Of a DNA stretch of 64,000 bases, positions 23,501 through 32,823 are shown piece after piece (position 1 is the stretch's first letter; each line of letters begins with the position of its first letter). The position numbers were made by a program, and so were the translations under genes. The stretch spans positions 14,688,852 to 14,752,851 of the forward strand of contig CM070508.1 in NCBI GenBank assembly GCA_036346375.1. Reading direction: 5' to 3'. The notes under the pieces were generated by a model. It was not told where the DNA came from and searched no databases. It saw nothing but the letters and a program-made list of their open reading frames with translations. The DNA is from Guadua angustifolia. Its lineage: Eukaryota; Streptophyta; Magnoliopsida; Poales; Poaceae.

Positions 23501-25478
23501 ATTTCTCCTCAGGAGGATAGATGGGGCGATCCAGGTGAGATCCCATGTAGATCTAACTTTCTATTCACTCGTGGGATCCGGATGGTCCTAGGAACGCACC
23601 ATGGCTCCTCTCTTCTCGAGAATCCATATATCCCTTATCAGTGTATGGAGAGCTATCTCTCGAGCGCAGGTTGAGGTTTGTCCTCAATGGGAAAATGGAG
23701 CACCTAACAACGCATCTTCATGGACTAAGAACTACGAGATCATCCCTTTCATTCTGGGGTGACCGAGGGATCATACCATTTGACCCTTTTTTTCATGCTT
23801 TGCCCGACGATTTGGAGAAAGCAGCAATCAATAGGACTTCCGTAATCCTCCCTTCCTGAAAGGAAGAACGTGAAATTCTTTTTTCCTTTCCGCAGGGAAC
23901 AGGAGATTGGATCTAGCCATAAGAGGAATGCTTGGTATAAATAAACCGCTTATTGGTTTTCGACCCCCTAAGTCATTATGAGCACCCCCGATCAGTGCAA
24001 TGTGATGTGGCTATTTATCTATCTCTTGACTTGAAATGGGAGCAGAGCAGGTTTGAAAAAGGATCTTGGAGTGTCTAGGGTTGGGCCAGGAGGGTCTCTT
24101 AACGCCTTCCTTTTTCTGTCCATTGGAGTTATTTCTCAAGGACTTGCCATGGTAAGGGGTAAAAGAGGGAAGAAGCACACTTGAAGAGCGCAATACAATG
24201 GGGAGTTGTATGTTGTGTTCGAGAATGATGAATCGCTCCCGAAAAGTAGTCTATTGATTCTCTCCCAATTAGTTGGATCGTAGGAGCGATGATTTACTTC
24301 ATGGGCGAGGTCTCTGGTTCAAGTCTAGGATGGCCCAGCTACGCCAGGGAAAATAATAGAAGAAGCATTTGACTCTTTCATGAATACTCCACTTGGCTCG
24401 GGGATATAGCTCGATTGGTAGAGCTCTGCTTTTGCAAGCCCAGGTGGATTTCTTGATTCTGGGTTGGCTGTCTAATTGTCTAGGTGGTAATGATAGTATC
24501 TTGTGCCTGAATCGGTGGCTCACTTTTTCTAAGTAATGGGGAAGAGGACTGTAACATGTCAATGAAAGACTCTAGTGAGACAAAAAGATGGACTGTCAAA
24601 AAGGTAGAGGAGGTAGGATGGGCAGTTGGTCAGCTCTAGTATGGATCGTACATGAACAATAGTCGGAGTCGGCGGCTCTCCTAGGCTTCCCTCATCTGGG
24701 TTCCCTGGGGAAGAGGATCAAGTTGGCCCTTGCGAATAGCTTGATGCACTATCTCCCTTCAACTCTTTGTGCAAAATGTGGCAAAAGGAAAATCCATAGA
24801 CCGACCCCATTGTCTCCATCCTGTAGGAACTATGAGATCACTCCAAGGAGCCTTCGGCGTCTAGGGGTCACTGACCAACCATAGACCCTGTTCAATAACA
24901 ATAAGTGAAACACATTAGCCGTCCGCTCTCTGGTTGGGCAGTAAGGGTCAGAGAAGGGCAATCACTTGTTCTTAAAACCAGCATTCTTAAGTTTAAGATC
25001 AAAGAGTCAGGCGGAAAAAGGAGAGAGCTCCCCGTTTCTGGTTCTCCTATAGCTGGATTCTGTAGAACCACAAGAATACTTAGAATGGGATTCCAACTCA
25101 GCACCTTTTGTTTTGAGATTTTAAAAAGAGTTGCTCTTTGAAGGGCACAGTACGATGAAAGTTGTAAGCTGTGTTTGGGGTGTTTGGGGGAAGGGTTATT
25201 GTCTATCGTTGGCCTCTATGGTAGAACCCGTCGGGGAGGCCTGAGAGGTGGTGGTTCACCTTGTGGCGGATGTCAGCGGTTCGAGTCCGCTTATCTAAGG
25301 ATTACTAGTTTGTTACCTGATCACTTATGTCTTGGATTATATTTACATAAGATGATGGCAGAAGTTCGTTACCTGCATCAAACCAGGATAATATTTTTCG
25401 TAAGATGTATCGTTCTTTGACTTCATCTGAGATGATTTCCCACTTGTTGCAGGCTTTCTGGTTTTGCATGTCAGATGA
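11578..25478 (+). CDS. Syntaxin-6 N-domain, tail-anchored membrane protein
   Basis: Coding exons: 11578-11654, 14278-14410, 14507-15157, 15302-15422, 25453-25478; GT-AG introns, 1008 nt, 335 aa. Residues about 10-105 match the three-helix syntaxin-6 N-terminal domain (SDPLFPAAECVQDSADR, then KLHALMQYERDVITALGTTKW, then LEQFEREVNAAA). It resembles the plant syntaxin/t-SNARE family proteins such as Arabidopsis At4g30240. The middle is polar and variable with a Cys-rich patch (CSCGESACKG). I see no clear SNARE helix. Residues about 316-334 form a single membrane span (LTTAILIALALLG then FLVLHVR), so the protein is probably tail-anchored in the endomembrane system. The last exon adds only the end of this span and the stop. 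Intron 4 is about 10 kb and carries a retrotransposon and plastid DNA. If it were retained, translation would stop at 15484 with a different tail. Confidence 0.82.
12698..12906 (+). repeat. Three tandem copies of a 70-bp unit in intron 1
   Basis: Units start at 12698, 12768 and 12837, each with CCACGATGTTGCATGCAGG; spacing is 70 and 69 bp. The third unit is also the start of the larger duplication that follows. Confidence 0.88.
12837..14011 (+). repeat. 591-bp tandem duplication in intron 1
   Basis: Copy 1 starts at 12837 and copy 2 at 13428, nearly identical along their length. Copy 1 contains a Tourist MITE cut off near 13427, while copy 2 runs on into the complete MITE. The duplication therefore came after the MITE insertion. 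Confidence 0.88.
13819..14045. mobile_element. Tourist-like (PIF/Harbinger) MITE, complete copy
   Basis: Bounded by the TTA duplication at 13816-13818 and 14046-14048. Termini read AGGTGTGTTTGGTAGGGCTC and, reversed, GGGCCTGTTTGGTAGAGCTC. Length 227 bp. A truncated copy of the same insertion lies at 13228 to about 13427. Confidence 0.82.
15784..16212 (+). repeat. 5' LTR of gypsy element 1
   Basis: A 429-bp LTR whose first 260 bp are almost identical to the right copy. Edges were placed from the GTCAG duplication and the end of similarity. Confidence 0.93.
16230..17182 (+). pseudogene. gypsy element 1 gag
   Basis: Two overlapping pieces. 16230-16461 gives a coil-like N-terminus (IAEAIWNNVQDMKSSMASLE) that ends in a stop. 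16475-17182 gives the retrotransposon gag core: DPLLWLKQCERFG, then EDPHITWEEFQDAY and RFTRHS, then VDEYTREFQRLL. It would form the capsid. The frame breaks between them and again before the zinc knuckle at 17272. Confidence 0.85.
17266..18375 (+). pseudogene. gypsy element 1 zinc knuckle, protease and reverse transcriptase (5' part)
   Basis: Begins with the knuckle CYNCDEVYSRGHRC. The aspartic protease motif GLVDTGSTHNF follows about 70 residues later. RT starts near 17930 with VVRPYRYPHRQKDEIEQQ, then SPVLLVRKGDGSWRFCVDYR and TKLDLRSGYHQVRM. It continues to FLVMAFGLCNAPP and then loses frame. The YxDD box region (about 18405-18440) is disrupted by a frameshift, so the polymerase is inactive. 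Confidence 0.9.
18631..19200 (+). pseudogene. gypsy element 1 RT end and RNase H
   Basis: Starts with FLGLAGYYRRFIHHYA, the RT connection, then RNase H: VIECDASSTGIGAVLQQ with the first catalytic Asp, AYERELIGLSKAI, and FVVRTDHASLKYLL. It loses frame near VADACL at about 19175. Confidence 0.88.
19200..20197 (+). pseudogene. gypsy element 1 integrase
   Basis: The zinc-binding HHCC part lies in 19440-19590 (HDLTHEG, then CVICQQHKA). After a stop at about 19592 the core resumes in 19625-20197: SMDFIVALPKS with the first Asp, SDRDPIFTS with the second, HPQTDGQTEVVNRTIE with the Glu. It would integrate cDNA. The stop between the two parts breaks it. Confidence 0.9.
20204..20770 (+). pseudogene. 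gypsy element 1 integrase C-terminus with chromodomain-like module
   Basis: Contains VGDWVWLKLQNHRQ and KLAPRFFGPF, the GPY/F-type integrase tail, followed by HDVFHVSMLKPF. It ends with a chromodomain-like segment (FKGHRQFLVQWAGEDNDAAT then WVDALEFR). In chromoviruses this module steers insertion to heterochromatin marks. The frame runs over the polypurine tract into the LTR. Confidence 0.85.
20692..21118 (+). repeat. 3' LTR of gypsy element 1
   Basis: 427 bp, TGATAT to ATATCA, followed directly by the GTCAG target duplication. Confidence 0.94.
21631..21963 (+). repeat. 167-bp tandem duplication in intron 4
   Basis: Copy 1 at 21631-21797 and copy 2 at 21798-21963 differ by a few single-base changes. 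AT-rich, non-coding. The flanks (21124-21630 and 21964-22454) show nothing recognisable. Confidence 0.88.
22455..23019 (+). pseudogene. rrn16: Plastid 16S rRNA 3' fragment (in NUPT)
   Basis: Includes the conserved segments around GGTGGTGCATGGCTGTCGTC, TACACACTGCCCGTCAC and GAAGTCGTAACAAGGTAGCC, and ends at the 16S 3' terminus, where the anti-Shine-Dalgarno core CACCTCCTT reads CACCTACTT. About 565 of roughly 1490 nt are present. It is a nuclear relic. Confidence 0.93.
23319..24337 (+). pseudogene. trnI-GAU: trnI-GAU copy with group II intron (in NUPT)
   Basis: 5' exon 23319-23355 keeps the GAT anticodon but has several changes in the acceptor and D-arm. 3' exon 24303-24337 ends in TGGCCCA. 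The intervening 947 bp match the plastid trnI group II intron region. A nuclear relic, not a working tRNA gene. Confidence 0.9.
24400..25296 (+). pseudogene. trnA-UGC: trnA-UGC copy with group II intron, 3' truncated (in NUPT)
   Basis: 5' exon 24400-24437 (GGGGATATAGCTCGATTGGT, anticodon TGC). The 3' exon starts at 25265 (GGCGGATGTCAGCGGTTCGA) and matches up to 25296, three bases short of the tRNA end, where host sequence begins. This marks the right edge of the plastid insert. Confidence 0.9.
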
Positions 25479-26640
25479 CTGCAATCAGTATCCAGGTTTG
25501 GTCCCTATTATGTATGTACCAATCACCAAGTTGCACTGTACCAATCAATCCGTGTCATAGTCCTTATGAAGAAGGATCCATATGCTTTGGAGCACCCTGA
25601 TCGTGCGCTTTAGTTTGCCATGCGAAGCAGACAGAGGTTTGCCAACGTTTTTCTGCAGTTGATAGCTGCGGTTGCTCGTCACTCGTCAGCAGCGTGACCC
25701 AGCATGGGTGTGTGCTTGTGATTCTTTGGTCCAAGAGTGCCACGTGAAGTCATTGTATTTCTTCATGGTACTGGCACAGTCCACAATTGCCAGATCGGTG
25801 ATGGTCAAATTTGTCTGTAGATTTCCATGGTGGCCAAGGAAAGTGCACTTGAATCGAACTGATTCGTTCTATTGCAAGTTCTGTAAATTGTAACTGCCCT
25901 ACCCGGTTATCGAAGTTTGCTTGCTTGCTCGACTCGGGTCAGATATCAGATGCGTTGTACAATGACGTGCCTTCCGCTTTTGCATTTGTTTGCTGCCTAC
26001 GTTATATTGAGCAATAAGCAAAAGAGGACGCAAGTGCTAGTCACTGCCAAGCAAACACATCCGAACTAGTAGTCTTATCTTTGTAAGCATTTACGTCTAC
26101 TTATGAGAAAATAAGGAAGCACATGAGGCTGACAGTCTAATAGAAAGCGTGATCGTAGAAAGGTGTATGGCATCATGTCACTGATGTAAAATCGAATATG
26201 AATTATCCAAAGTATTCGGTTACTGAATTCGATAAACTGTTAATGCGATTTATATTTTTAGCGATCCGGATAACCATATATTCTCTCTCTTTTTCGCGAG
26301 ATTCTCTTTCTGAATCCGTTTCCTAATCTGGTTTTAAAATATGGATGTCAACACGATTTTGATTTTCAAATTCGATTGCTCTGTAGTTTTGTCTATACGA
26401 ACCCACATAGAAATTAGAATCGTTGCTATTGTCTAGTTGGCCCACGAAACTGCCCCAGTTATGTGGACGTCGGCCGAAATAAGTCAGTTCATTACTCGAA
26501 CTCGCATCCAGCACGCATGATATTCGTATTAAAACCCGAGTATATTCGAGTCGGGTTTGAAATGCTTGGACACGGCTCTCATTTTAACCACAATCCAACT
26601 CGAATTCGATCCGGTTAAATTACACCTCCCAAGAGCATGT
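25479..26640. other. 3' UTR of syntaxin-like gene, then intergenic sequence
   Basis: 25479 to about 25900 is the likely 3' UTR. After about 26170 the sequence is rich in ATTCGAAT-like and CGAGTCGGGTTTGAA-like strings, resembling decayed transposon sequence, but no termini or coding frames could be defined. Confidence 0.4.
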
Positions 26641-26659
26641 ATAGTGAGTGATACATATC

Positions 26660-27060
26660 AGCTAGATCGATTTTGATTTTTTTTTAATAATACATTTTTT
26701 TCCAAATTTCAAAAATATACTACGAAAAAAAATTTACATAAATATACTCTTATCGCCAATTGGTTTGGCGATAGGCCTCCTGTCACCCGTTGGTTTGGCG
26801 ATAGGCCTCTTGTCGCCAAACCAGCAGGCTGACGAGGCCACTGCCATGATTCAAGTGTGGAGACGTGGCGCTTTTGTCATCGTTGATTGTGTGATGTGGC
26901 CTCCTGTCGCCCGTTGGTTTGGCAACAGTCTCCTGTCGCTAAACCAATGAGCGACATGGATATATTTATGTAAAAAAAATTTTCCGTGGTATATTTTTGA
27001 AATTTTGAAAGAAAAATGCATTATTAAAAAATAATAATTCGATTTTTAGTGAGGTGGAGA
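26660..27060. mobile_element. Foldback/MITE-like element with AT-rich arms
   Basis: The left arm (about 26670-26752) and reversed right arm (about 26960-27050) share long matches, such as TTTCAAAAATATAC and TTTACATAAATATA. The centre has repeated short inverted motifs of the GGTTTGGCGATAGGCCTC type. The exact ends and target duplication are not clear. A structurally similar element is at about 51890-52285. Confidence 0.65.
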
Positions 27061-27341
27061 AGAAAGAACGACGTTGTCTACTATTTAGATAACTTATTGT
27101 ATAAGATATCTTTAATTATATATATAGATAATATAAATATATATTATAGGCAACTATTGCCTATATTACCGTATATACGCAAACGGCTCATGGGTCCCCG
27201 ATGTCCATAGGGGTTACGGGCCTGAAAAAATGGTGCTCCAAAGTCCACCGCGGGTCCATGGCCTTTCGCCGGAGTAGCCAGCCGCGGCGAGGCGGCCCAC
27301 GGCCAAAAGCGAGGAAGAGGCGTCGCGGTCAGTTGGAGTCA

Positions 27342-27669
27342 GAGCATCTCCAACAGTGCCTAAAATCCATTCCCAAAACCTAATTTTGGGTTTGATTGCA
27401 AAAAAAAGTACTCCAACAGTTCCTCTTTCTAGCTCCTCAAATTTTGGCACGCCCAAAAACAACACCCGACTCCTCATTTTGTGCACTCTCCGCTCCCAAT
27501 CAACATTATTTCGCGCCAGGATGGCCCACCGGACCAATTCAAAGGTGTTTTTGGGAGAAAATATAGGAACTGTTGGAGAACAAGGTATTTTGTAGACCCA
27601 ATTTTTTTTGGGAAGATCCCAATCTAAGAATATTGGGAGTCTAAATATTAGGAACTGTTGGAGATGCTC
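27342..27669. mobile_element. MITE with GAGCATCTCCAACAG termini
   Basis: Terminal inverted repeats of 15 bp (GAGCATCTCCAACAG and its exact complement) flanked by TCA at 27339-27341 and 27670-27672. Non-coding, 328 bp, a common grass Tourist-like form. Confidence 0.8.
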
Positions 27670-27747
27670 TCACACGAGCAAACACGAAGCGCTCCCCCCA
27701 TTAATAGAGAAAAATTGATGGCTTGTCTCATTTTACTGATAGACTTA

Positions 27748-28123
27748 GGTCATATTTGGATGGATTAGAGCTAATTGTTAGCTGACTAATGACTAGAGTT
27801 AATTGTTAGCCCGCTAATAATTAGTTCATCTAAAATTAGCTTAGGACTGTTTGGATACATGGCTAATGGTTGGGCTAATTTCTTTGAAAAGTCATGTCTG
27901 CCTCTCATAATATGTCTATCCCTCATAATGGCGAGGGTATTTCAGACTTTTCCCAGCGTGTTACATGCTTTTAGTCCAAATTAACTCCCACCCACCAACT
28001 AATGGACTAATTGTTAGTTGAGGGGTTGGCTAAAAATTAGCCCACTTATTAGTCTTCCTGTTTGGATAGACTAGGACTAATTTTTAGCAAGCTAACAATT
28101 AGTCCAGAGATCCAAATATGACC
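27748..28123. mobile_element. Tourist-like MITE
   Basis: Termini GGTCATATTTGGAT and its complement, flanked by TTA at 27745-27747 and 28124-28126. Length 376 bp. The interior has many short TTAGC and GCTAA inverted motifs. Confidence 0.78.
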
Positions 28124-28153
28124 TTAATAATTTTATCAAATCCCACTAACTTA

Positions 28154-28383
28154 AGTTGTGTTTGGTACAGCTCTAGTTTTACCAGATTCATACACCTAGT
28201 GGAATTGTGTATTTCTACCACCATTAGATCCATAAAACTGGAGTCGTGGGTATATTAAGAGTATTTAGTTAGGTCATCTTATTTACATTTTAGACTAAAA
28301 ATATAAAATTAATTACTTTGTTTTAGCATATAAATTTTAGATCTAATGTAAAACTAAGATCTAGAGTACTACCAAACAAAGTC
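28154..28383. mobile_element. Tourist-like MITE, same family as 13819-14045
   Basis: Flanked by TTA at 28151-28153 and 28384-28386. Termini read AGTTGTGTTTGGTA and, on the other side, TACCAAACAAAGTC. The interior is recognisably similar to the MITE in intron 1 of the syntaxin-like gene (GTGGGTATATTAAGAGT against GTGAGTACATTAAGAGT) but more diverged. Confidence 0.78.
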
Positions 28384-28683
28384 TTAATAGGGCAAATCAT
28401 CGAATCTCCCGAAAGGGGAGGAGGTAAGTACGCGCCTCTGCCGCGGCGAGATCCCTTGTCCTGGTGTTTCTCGATGTGACCTGCTCCGCCCCCGGTGCCG
28501 CGTCGCGGCGAGTTCTTGCGCTTGCCGGATCTGGCCCTGTTCGGTAGATTATGCCCGTAGTGTCGCCACGTCGTGGTGAACTTCGGGACCAGAGCAAGCT
28601 TTTCCTTAGAAAGCGTCATCATTTTAGGAACTTCTCTGACGAGGATAATGCCCAGTTTTGATGCTGCAAAATCTGAAGCTGGA

Positions 28684-28994
28684 TGTAATGATACTGGTAG
28701 TAAATCACGAACCCTAGCAAGATTCGGATCGAGGAAGAAGAGTTTTGGGGGAGAAGAAGAACTTTAGAACCAGAGAAGGTTTGGGAAACAAGACAATCAC
28801 ATTCTGTTCACCCGCGCCTAGTATGGGAAACAAGACAATCACATTCTGTTCACCCGCGCCCAGTAGTTTGGCTTAGCTTTTATACCGCTAAGTCTGGAGT
28901 TTTAGACTTCGCGAATTACATGGCTCTCGGCCCAGCACTCGGCCCACACACTCAACTCGCTCCTGAGAACACATGACTACCAATTACCGTGACA
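28684..28994 (-). repeat. 3' LTR of gypsy element 2
   Basis: 311 bp. It is 42 bp longer than its partner because a segment containing GGGAAACAAGACAATCACAT is present twice in tandem. Confidence 0.93.
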
Positions 28995-30834
28995 TTCCCC
29001 CTCCCTTAGCAATGGCTTGACCCCAAGTAGGTGCAGAAGGGAATTGACGCCGAAGCTCCACGGCTGCCTCCCACGTAGCCACACTCCCAGAAGGATCATC
29101 CCACTGAATTAGTTCTCGGACATCAGCAGCTCCACCCCGAGAGATCATTTTCCGATTCAAGACAGCAACTGGCGACAACCTCTTCGAAGGCTCACATGCA
29201 ACAGAGGCCAAATCGGTACTGACTGAAATAGCCGGAGGAATATGCTTTTTTAACTGGGACACATGTACCACTGGATGAATTTTACTGCCTACTAGAAGCT
29301 CCAATTTGTATGCCACCATGCCCACTTTTTGGAGCATATGATATGGCTCATAGAATCGGAAAGCAAGCTTTTGGTTTTGTCGCTCTGCCACCGATGTCTG
29401 AACATAGGGCTGAAGTTTCAAATAAACCAATTCTCCTACCTCAAAGGAGCGTTCCGACCGGTGCTTGTCAGCCTGGAATTTCATCCGTTGCTGAGCCCGA
29501 AGCAGTTGCTGTTGCAGGAGCTTTGTCAACAGTTCACGCTCACGAAGCCATTCCTCCAAATCAAGTGTTGTGCACGCATTTAAAGCCGATATGCCAAAAT
29601 GGCGAGGTGGATGTCCATACAATACTTCAAATGGAGTTTTACCCAATGCTGAATGATGGTTGGTATTATACCAAAATTCCGCCAGGGGTAACCACTTGGC
29701 CCATTGGTGCAGTTTAGAATGAACAGAACAGCGAAGGTAGCCCTCCAGACATTGGTTCAAGCGTTCAGTCTGCCCGTCTGACTGCGGGTGATAGGCGGAG
29801 CTCATGTGCAGTGCAGTATCAGTCAGGCGAAAAAGTTTTTGCCATATCTTGCTAGTAAAAATCTTATCTCGATCCGAAATGAGAATCTGCGGCATCCCAT
29901 GTAACTTGTAAACATGATTGAGATACTCTTGGGCCACTTGCAATACCGTGAATGGATGGGAGAGCGGAATAAAGTGGCCATACTTAGTGAACTTATCAAT
30001 TACCACCAAAATGGCATTGTACCGAGTAGAAGCGGGCAGACCCTCGATGAAGTCCAAACTAACCACAGTCCATGCTTGAGATGGCACCGGAAGTGGCTGC
30101 AGGAGCCCAGGTAACTTAACATGTTCCACCTTAGCTCTTTGGCAAATGTCACAAGCTTGGACAAACGCAGTGACAGACTTCTTCATGTGGGGCCATGCAA
30201 ACAAGCTTTTGATACGATGATAAGTGGCAGAGATTCCTAAGTGTCCTCCAATGTCACTACAATGCAGAGCCTGCATAACATGATTCTGAGCTAAGGTATT
30301 ATTGCCAATCCACACTCTTCCTTTATACCTGATGATGCCGTCACTTAATTGAAAAGGGGAATGATTGGTGCCTGGAAGACTTAACTCTGCGAGCAACTTT
30401 TTTGTGTCCGGATCATCCTGACAACTGACAACTAGGTTCTCTAGCCAAGCTGGTTGGCTACAAGAAATCGCTGAGAGTTCCTGATGGTCCTGACATCTGG
30501 AAAGAGCATCCGCTGCAGCATTAGTGGTACCCTTTTTATACTGGATGGTGTAGTTTAATCCCATCAATTTGATAAACGCCTTATGCTGAATCCCAATAAT
30601 TAATCTCTGATCGGTCAAGTGCATGAGGCTTTTTTGATCAGTGCGAATGACAAATGGCAAGTGTTGCAGATAAGAACGCCACTTCTCAACAGCCATTATG
30701 ATTGCTAGACATTCCTTTTCATAAGTGAAAAGTGTTTGATTCTTAGCACTCAATCCCTTGCTCAAAAATGCGATTGGATGACCTTCTTGCATAAGAACAA
30801 CTCCCACTTCACGCTGACATGCATCCGTTCTCAA
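28984..30834 (-). pseudogene. gypsy element 2 RNase H, integrase and chromodomain-like tail
   Basis: A 616-codon frame. RNase H opens with RTDACQREVGVVLMQ, then YEKECLAIIMAVEKW. The integrase zinc segment ends CDICQRAK. The core shows SLDFIEGLP, SDRDKIFTS and HPQSDGQTERLNQ, with all three catalytic acidic residues present. The tail has LVYLKLQPY and ends in a chromodomain-like part (ELIQWDDPSGSVATWEAAV). The frame itself is intact, but a frameshift at about 30810-30834 separates it from RT. Confidence 0.93.
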
Positions 30835-32506
30835 TCACAAAAGTTTTAGAGAAATCTGGGAGGGATAGCACTGGCGCCTGAACCAAAGCTTTCTTTAGGG
30901 TGAGGAACGCCTGATGAACTGCCGGATGCCAACTGAAGGGTACACCCTTTTTTAACAGATCCGTAAGTGGTCGACTGAGCAATCCATAGTGCCGAATAAA
31001 CTTACGATAGTACCCAGTGAGGCCCAAGAAACCCCTAAGTTCTTTCAAATTTTTAGGAACAGGCCATTGCTCAGCTGCTTGAATTTTCGAGCTATCAGTA
31101 GAAACCCCTTGAGGACGAATAATGTGACCCAAGTACTCTAGTTGTCGCTGAGCAAAAGAACACTTGGAGAATTTGACAAAGAGTTGGTTTTGTTGAAGCA
31201 CCTGAAGCACGGCCTGAAGGAGGTTGACATGAGTCTCAAGTGTTTCACTGTAAAGCAATATATCATCCATAAAGACCAAGACTCCTTTGCACAAATATGG
31301 TTCAAAAATCTGATTCATGATGCTCTGAAAGGTTGCAGGCGCGTTTGTGAGCCCAAACGGCATTACCAAAAACTTGTATAAGCCATGATGAGTCTTGAAT
31401 GCAGTCTTATGTTCATCGCCCACTGCTACTCGAATTTGATGGTACCCAGTACGCAAATCCAATTTAGTGAACCATTGAGCCCTTCCTAACTCATCCAACA
31501 ACTAGTCCACAATTGGCAAAGGGTGCTTATTCTTCACAGTGATCATGTTGAGTTGCCGGTAATCCACACACAGACGCCATGTCCCATCCTTTTTCTTTAC
31601 TAGCAACACCGGGGAGGCAAAAGGACTGTTGCTTCGTCTAATGATGCCGGACTTCAACATCTCACTTACTTGGCGGTCGATTTCGTCTTTTTGTTGTGGA
31701 GAATAGCGATAGGGACTGACATTCACTGGTTGAGCCCCCGGTAGGACAGGAATGTGGTGGTCGCTCGGTCGCTGAGGAGGCAACCCTCGAGGCTCCTGAA
31801 AGAGAGATGCAAATACTTGGACAATTCGCCTGACTTGCTCTGGAATGTCTCTCCCATCCAGTTGTTCCATTGTATTGATGGTTTGTTCATCTTCCATTTG
31901 ATGCACAGTAACGATGTGAGATACTGCTTGTCTTTTAATCAACCCCTGCAACTTGTGCACTCCAATGGGCATGCATGAGACTGCCCTATCATTCACACCG
32001 TGTAAACTGATCTCCTGACCCTTGTACTGGAATCTCAAAATCTTTTGATTCCAATCAATCCACATGGGACTGTGCTCCTCAAGCCAATCTATTCCCAAAA
32101 TGACATCATAACTTCCCAATGGCACCACCTTAGCTTCATGAGAAAAGGTGTATCCCTGGATGAACCATTCCAATTGTTGAACCTCCTGAGTACAATTTAT
32201 GATGCCACCATCTGCCACCACATAGCATATAGCCTCAATTGATCTCACAGGAAGTTGCAATTGTTGCGCCAATGGATAACTCACAAACGAGCTTACTGCC
32301 CCTGAATCCACTAATATCAGGACTTCTCTTTTGCCAATCTGTCCAGCCAATCGTAATGTACGCCTTCTTTTGAGTTTGGGACAGGAAGAGTTTGATATTG
32401 CCATGAGAGCTCCACTGGGTTCCCCTTCATAGTCGCTGCCCACTTCCTCCTGTTCTGCTTCCATCTGCAAAGCTTCCAACAGTTCCTCTATAACATGTAA
32501 TGACAC
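30809..32506 (-). pseudogene. gypsy element 2 protease and reverse transcriptase
   Basis: The protease motif LILVDSGAVSSFVS is near residue 65 of the upstream frame (31502-32506). RT follows with VNVSPYRYSPQQKDEIDRQ and WRLCVDYRQLN. A stop at about 31502 interrupts the frame right after PLPIVD. The second part (30809-31501) has LDLRTGYHQIRV, VMPFGLTNAPATF and the intact catalytic box FMDDIL. A CCHC-type knuckle (CFTCGEKW then GHSC) lies just upstream at about 32520-32575. Confidence 0.92.
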
Positions 32507-32823
32507 CTTCTCAGGACAACTGTGTCCACTTTTACTCCATTTCTCACCACAAGTGAAGCATAATCTATTCGCTTTGTGATAGGCCTTCAGGGTTGCTAAT
32601 TTGCCCTCCCCTTTACTACCATTTGTCTTCCTTGATATTCATCTTTTCTGGGCATATCTTCTGCCTTTCCTCCTGCCATTACTCGATCACTTTTGACACC
32701 GAATTTACTGAAGCTTCGTTGCACCTCAGATCTTCTGACATAGCGCTTCTGCCCAGCTTCTTGTTCCTCCTCCTGTAACAAAGCCAACGCACTAGCAGTA
32801 TCTACATCAGAGGGACGATGAAG

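Larger units (their letters stand above)
22455..25296 (+). other. Nuclear plastid DNA insert (NUPT): rrn16-trnI-trnA segment
   Basis: A colinear copy of the plastid inverted-repeat region: the 3' part of 16S rRNA, the 16S-trnI spacer, intron-containing trnI-GAU and intron-containing trnA-UGC, stopping inside the trnA 3' exon. It carries scattered substitutions, many of them C to T or G to A at former CpG sites, typical of methylated nuclear insertions. It lies within intron 4 of the syntaxin-like gene, in the gene's sense direction. It is not expected to function. Confidence 0.93.

Noticed and set aside
22455..25296. Functional 16S rRNA, tRNA-Ile and tRNA-Ala genes
   Set aside because: The 16S copy is only the 3' part, the trnA copy lacks its end, and stems are disrupted by CpG-type mutations. 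It is a plastid relic in the nucleus.
28323..28622. 99-codon minus-strand frame next to gypsy element 2 (MMTLSKEKLALVPKF)
   Set aside because: It runs into the Tourist MITE at 28154-28383, has no recognised domain and no splice context.
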